From positions 1 through 7,232 of the forward strand of contig NZ_JBFJTH010000179.1 of the NCBI RefSeq assembly GCF_041625495.1: DNA of 7,232 nt, written 5' to 3'. Shown here piece after piece: positions 5,126 to 7,232 of the stretch. Source of the DNA: Litorivivens sp041625495 (GTDB lineage Bacteria > Pseudomonadota > Gammaproteobacteria > Pseudomonadales > Spongiibacteraceae). How positions within the stretch are numbered: the stretch's first letter is position 1; every line of letters begins with the position of its first letter. The position numbers and the translations under genes are program-made. Under the pieces are notes generated by a model. That model made no database searches, had not been told where the DNA came from, and was given only the letters and a program-made list of their open reading frames with translations.

Positions 5126-7232
5126 GTAAAGCATCCAAGCGGCTGAATACCGCGCATCAGGTCGATCTGAACACGCCCATCCGCTTTGTTATCGGTACTA
5201 AAGTGTATCAGGGCTACAAAGGCGACACCGTTGCCTCTGCGTTGTTGGCAAACGGTGAAAAAATTATCGGTCGCAGCTTTAAATTACACCGCCCGCGGGG
5301 CGTGATGACAGCGGGCTGCGAGGAGCCCAACGCACTGTTGCAAGTTGAGAGCGGGTTAGTAACCGAGCCGAATGTACGGGCGACCAGCACTCCTCTGTAC
5401 GAGGGTTTTGTGGCGAATGGTCAAAATGCCTGGCCTAGCGTCAAGTTTGATCTCTTCGGCTTGATGAACCTGTTTCAAAAGATGCTGCCCGCTTCTTTCT
5501 ATTACAAGGCACTGATGTGGCCGAGTTGGCATTTCTATGAAGGTCTCGTTCGTCGTCTGGCTGGTTTGGGCAAAGCGCCTCGCGAGGCTGATCCCTATCG
5601 CTACCACAAGCGGAATGCGCATTGCGATGTACTGGTCTGCGGTGGTGGCGCCTCGGGATTGATGTCGGCATTGGTTGCGGCAGAAAGTGGTTTGCGCGTG
5701 ATGTTGATCGACGAGCAGGCAGTTTTTGGCGGGCGCCTGAACGGCGAAAGCCAACAGATTGACGGTAAGCCTGCCACCGAATGGATAAAAGCGACCGTCG
5801 CGAAGTTGGAGTCTTTCGACAATGTGACACTGCTGTCTAACACCACGGTTACAGCGTATTACGAGCAAAACTTCCTGACGGCTGCAGAGCGCATGACCTA
5901 CGCTATGCCAGGACGCGAAGCGGCTGACAAAGTGCGCGAACGCCATTGGCGGATTCGGGCGCGTCGCGTGATATTAGCCACAGGCGCGATCGAGCGCCCG
6001 CTGGTCTTCCCGAATAATGACCGACCAGGCATCATGCTCGCCTCCGCTGTTCGCGAATATGCCAATCGCTATGGGGTTGCTGTAGGGCAGTCCATCGTTG
6101 TGCTGACGAATAATGACAGCGCCTATGAGAGCGCGCTGGATCTCTCGAAAGCAGGGGTAAACATAGCAGCGATTGTGGATACCCGTGTCAACGCGGAAGG
6201 AGCGCTGCAGCAGGCCGCGCGTGCACAGAATATTCCCCTGTATCTCGGTTACACCGTCGGGGCCGTTCACGGAGCCCGGGCTGTGAAAGGCGTTACGCTG
6301 GCGAAGCACCGTGGCAACGGCGAGATAGGGGCGCTGGAAAACCGTATCGCATGCGACGTGATTGCCATGTCTGGTGGCTGGACGCCAACGGTCCACCTGC
6401 ATTCGCAAGCCGGTGGAAAACTTCGCTACGACGATACCCGCTTGTGTCTGGTTCCCGACAGTACGCCACAAGCCGTCCGTTCTGTTGGTGCAGCCAATGG
6501 CCAGTTTATGCTGGCTGACTGTCTGGAAAGTGGTGTCGATGCGGCGACTAAGGCCGTGGCTGAGCTGGCTGACAGCGAGCTGGCCGCTCCGAAATTGCCT
6601 AGTGTCGCTAAAGTTACCTATGCGCAGCCCGAAGCCTACTGGTATACCAAAGGCGCGCGCACGGATAAACAATGGGTCGATTTTCAATATGACGTCAAAG
6701 TGTCTGATCTGGAATTGGCCGCACGCGAAAATTTTGTCTCGGTTGAGCATGTAAAGCGCTACACCACCAATGGCATGAGTCTGGATCAGGGCAAAACCAG
6801 TAATGTGAATGCGCTTGCGGTGATGTCTGAGCTGTTGGGCAAGCCGATTCCTGAAGTGGGCACCACCAAGTTCAGACCGCCCTATCACCCCTCAACGCTG
6901 GGTGCCTACGGCGGCTTGAACGTGCGCGAACGCTACGCGCCGCGGCAACTGATGCCGGCCAACAGCTGGCATATTGCCAATAACGCGCAAATGGAAGATT
7001 TCGGTGGCTGGATGCGTCCGGCCTGTTACCCGGCCAAGGGTGAAACCGAAGCGCAGGCCATCAGCCGAGAAGTGCTCGCAGTACGAGAAAACGTTGGCCT
7101 GTTTGAAAGCTCACCGCTGGGCAAAATCGAGGTCTCTGGCCCAGATGCTGCGGCCTTTCTCAACAAGATCTATATCAACAACCTGAAAACACTCAAGGTA
7201 GGGCGGGCCCGTTATGGTCTGATTACCAATGA
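5122..7232 (+). CDS. soxA: Sarcosine oxidase, alpha subunit (C-terminus beyond window)
   Basis: This frame stays open for 703 codons to the right edge; the closing TGA letters at 7230-7232 are out of frame (AAT GA). Family members have about 965-1005 residues, so roughly 260-300 are missing. The alpha subunit binds NAD+, shares the FMN site with SoxB and accepts the sarcosine methyl carbon onto THF to give 5,10-methylene-THF. Domains visible: an N-terminal region (about 15-95, GRSFKLHRPRGVMTAG) that has a 2Fe-2S-like fold in the family but here contains a single Cys (66), so no cluster; a nucleotide-binding motif GGGASG at 174-179; LATGAIERP about 50 residues before a second nucleotide-fold strand (VVLTNN); a middle SoxA-specific region; and, from about residue 607, the start of an aminomethyltransferase (GcvT-like) domain with NSWHIANNAQMEDFGGWMRP. 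The start is fixed by AGGAGGT. Long minus-strand open frames here are shadows. Confidence 0.96.
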   Translation, partial: MSKASKRLNTAHQVDLNTPIRFVIGTKVYQGYKGDTVASALLANGEKIIGRSFKLHRPRGVMTAGCEEPNALLQVESGLVTEPNVRATSTPLYEGFVANGQNAWPSVKFDLFGLMNLFQKMLPASFYYKALMWPSWHFYEGLVRRLAGLGKAPREADPYRYHKRNAHCDVLVCGGGASGLMSALVAAESGLRVMLIDEQAVFGGRLNGESQQIDGKPATEWIKATVAKLESFDNVTLLSNTTVTAYYEQNFLTAAERMTYAMPGREAADKVRERHWRIRARRVILATGAIERPLVFPNNDRPGIMLASAVREYANRYGVAVGQSIVVLTNNDSAYESALDLSKAGVNIAAIVDTRVNAEGALQQAARAQNIPLYLGYTVGAVHGARAVKGVTLAKHRGNGEIGALENRIACDVIAMSGGWTPTVHLHSQAGGKLRYDDTRLCLVPDSTPQAVRSVGAANGQFMLADCLESGVDAATKAVAELADSELAAPKLPSVAKVTYAQPEAYWYTKGARTDKQWVDFQYDVKVSDLELAARENFVSVEHVKRYTTNGMSLDQGKTSNVNALAVMSELLGKPIPEVGTTKFRPPYHPSTLGAYGGLNVRERYAPRQLMPANSWHIANNAQMEDFGGWMRPACYPAKGETEAQAISREVLAVRENVGLFESSPLGKIEVSGPDAAAFLNKIYINNLKTLKVGRARYGLITN

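Noticed and set aside
5356..5946. A 196-codon open frame on the minus strand, with further overlapping frames
   Set aside because: Antisense to the conserved N-terminal and NAD-binding parts of soxA; no family resemblance and no promoter or ribosome-binding support.
6362..6754. A 130-codon plus-strand open frame
   Set aside because: Out-of-frame reading inside soxA with no independent start signal or domain.
5974..6888. A 304-codon open frame on the minus strand
   Set aside because: It lies fully inside soxA, whose frame has clear family motifs. The opposite-strand translation has no recognisable domain and a shadow-like composition.
7230..7232. TGA at the right edge as the soxA stop codon
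   Set aside because: It is out of frame: the soxA frame reads AAT followed by the incomplete codon GA, and the aminomethyltransferase domain has only just begun.

Overview
The window looks like a catabolic locus from a marine-type gammaproteobacterium. Coding GC is moderate (about 50%, estimated by eye), the proteins resemble proteobacterial families, and the sarcosine oxidase subunits look Pseudomonas-like. The phylum-level guess rests on protein style alone; no rRNA or marker tree was available.

Layout. Positions 1-227 (minus) hold the start of a membrane-anchored protein that is cut by the window edge and resembles the N-terminal membrane half of certain AraC-type regulators. Positions 228-600 contain no convincing gene. 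Positions 601-1245 (minus) encode a TetR/AcrR-type repressor. The 325-bp divergent region 1246-1570 carries opposing sigma70-like promoters for the tetR gene and folD, three copies of a TATAGCT motif and a perfect 8+1+8 palindrome. Then, all on the plus strand, come folD (1571-2467), a 189-bp gap with its own promoter-like and palindromic signals, purU (2657-3523), soxB (3554-4804), soxD (4814-5125) and soxA (5122 to the window edge, lacking its C-terminus). From purU onward the genes are tightly packed (30 bp gap, 9 bp gap, 4 bp overlap).

How the genes work together. Heterotetrameric sarcosine oxidase (SoxBDAG; soxG is expected just beyond the window) demethylates sarcosine to glycine and can place the methyl carbon on tetrahydrofolate as 5,10-methylene-THF. 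FolD oxidises this to methenyl-THF and hydrolyses it to 10-formyl-THF. PurU releases formate and returns free THF. The cluster is therefore a closed THF cycle that turns the sarcosine methyl group into formate plus reducing equivalents. The divergent TetR protein is the obvious candidate local regulator. That link is inferred from position and from the operator-like repeats; it is not shown directly.

No tRNA, rRNA, CRISPR array or intact mobile element was seen.
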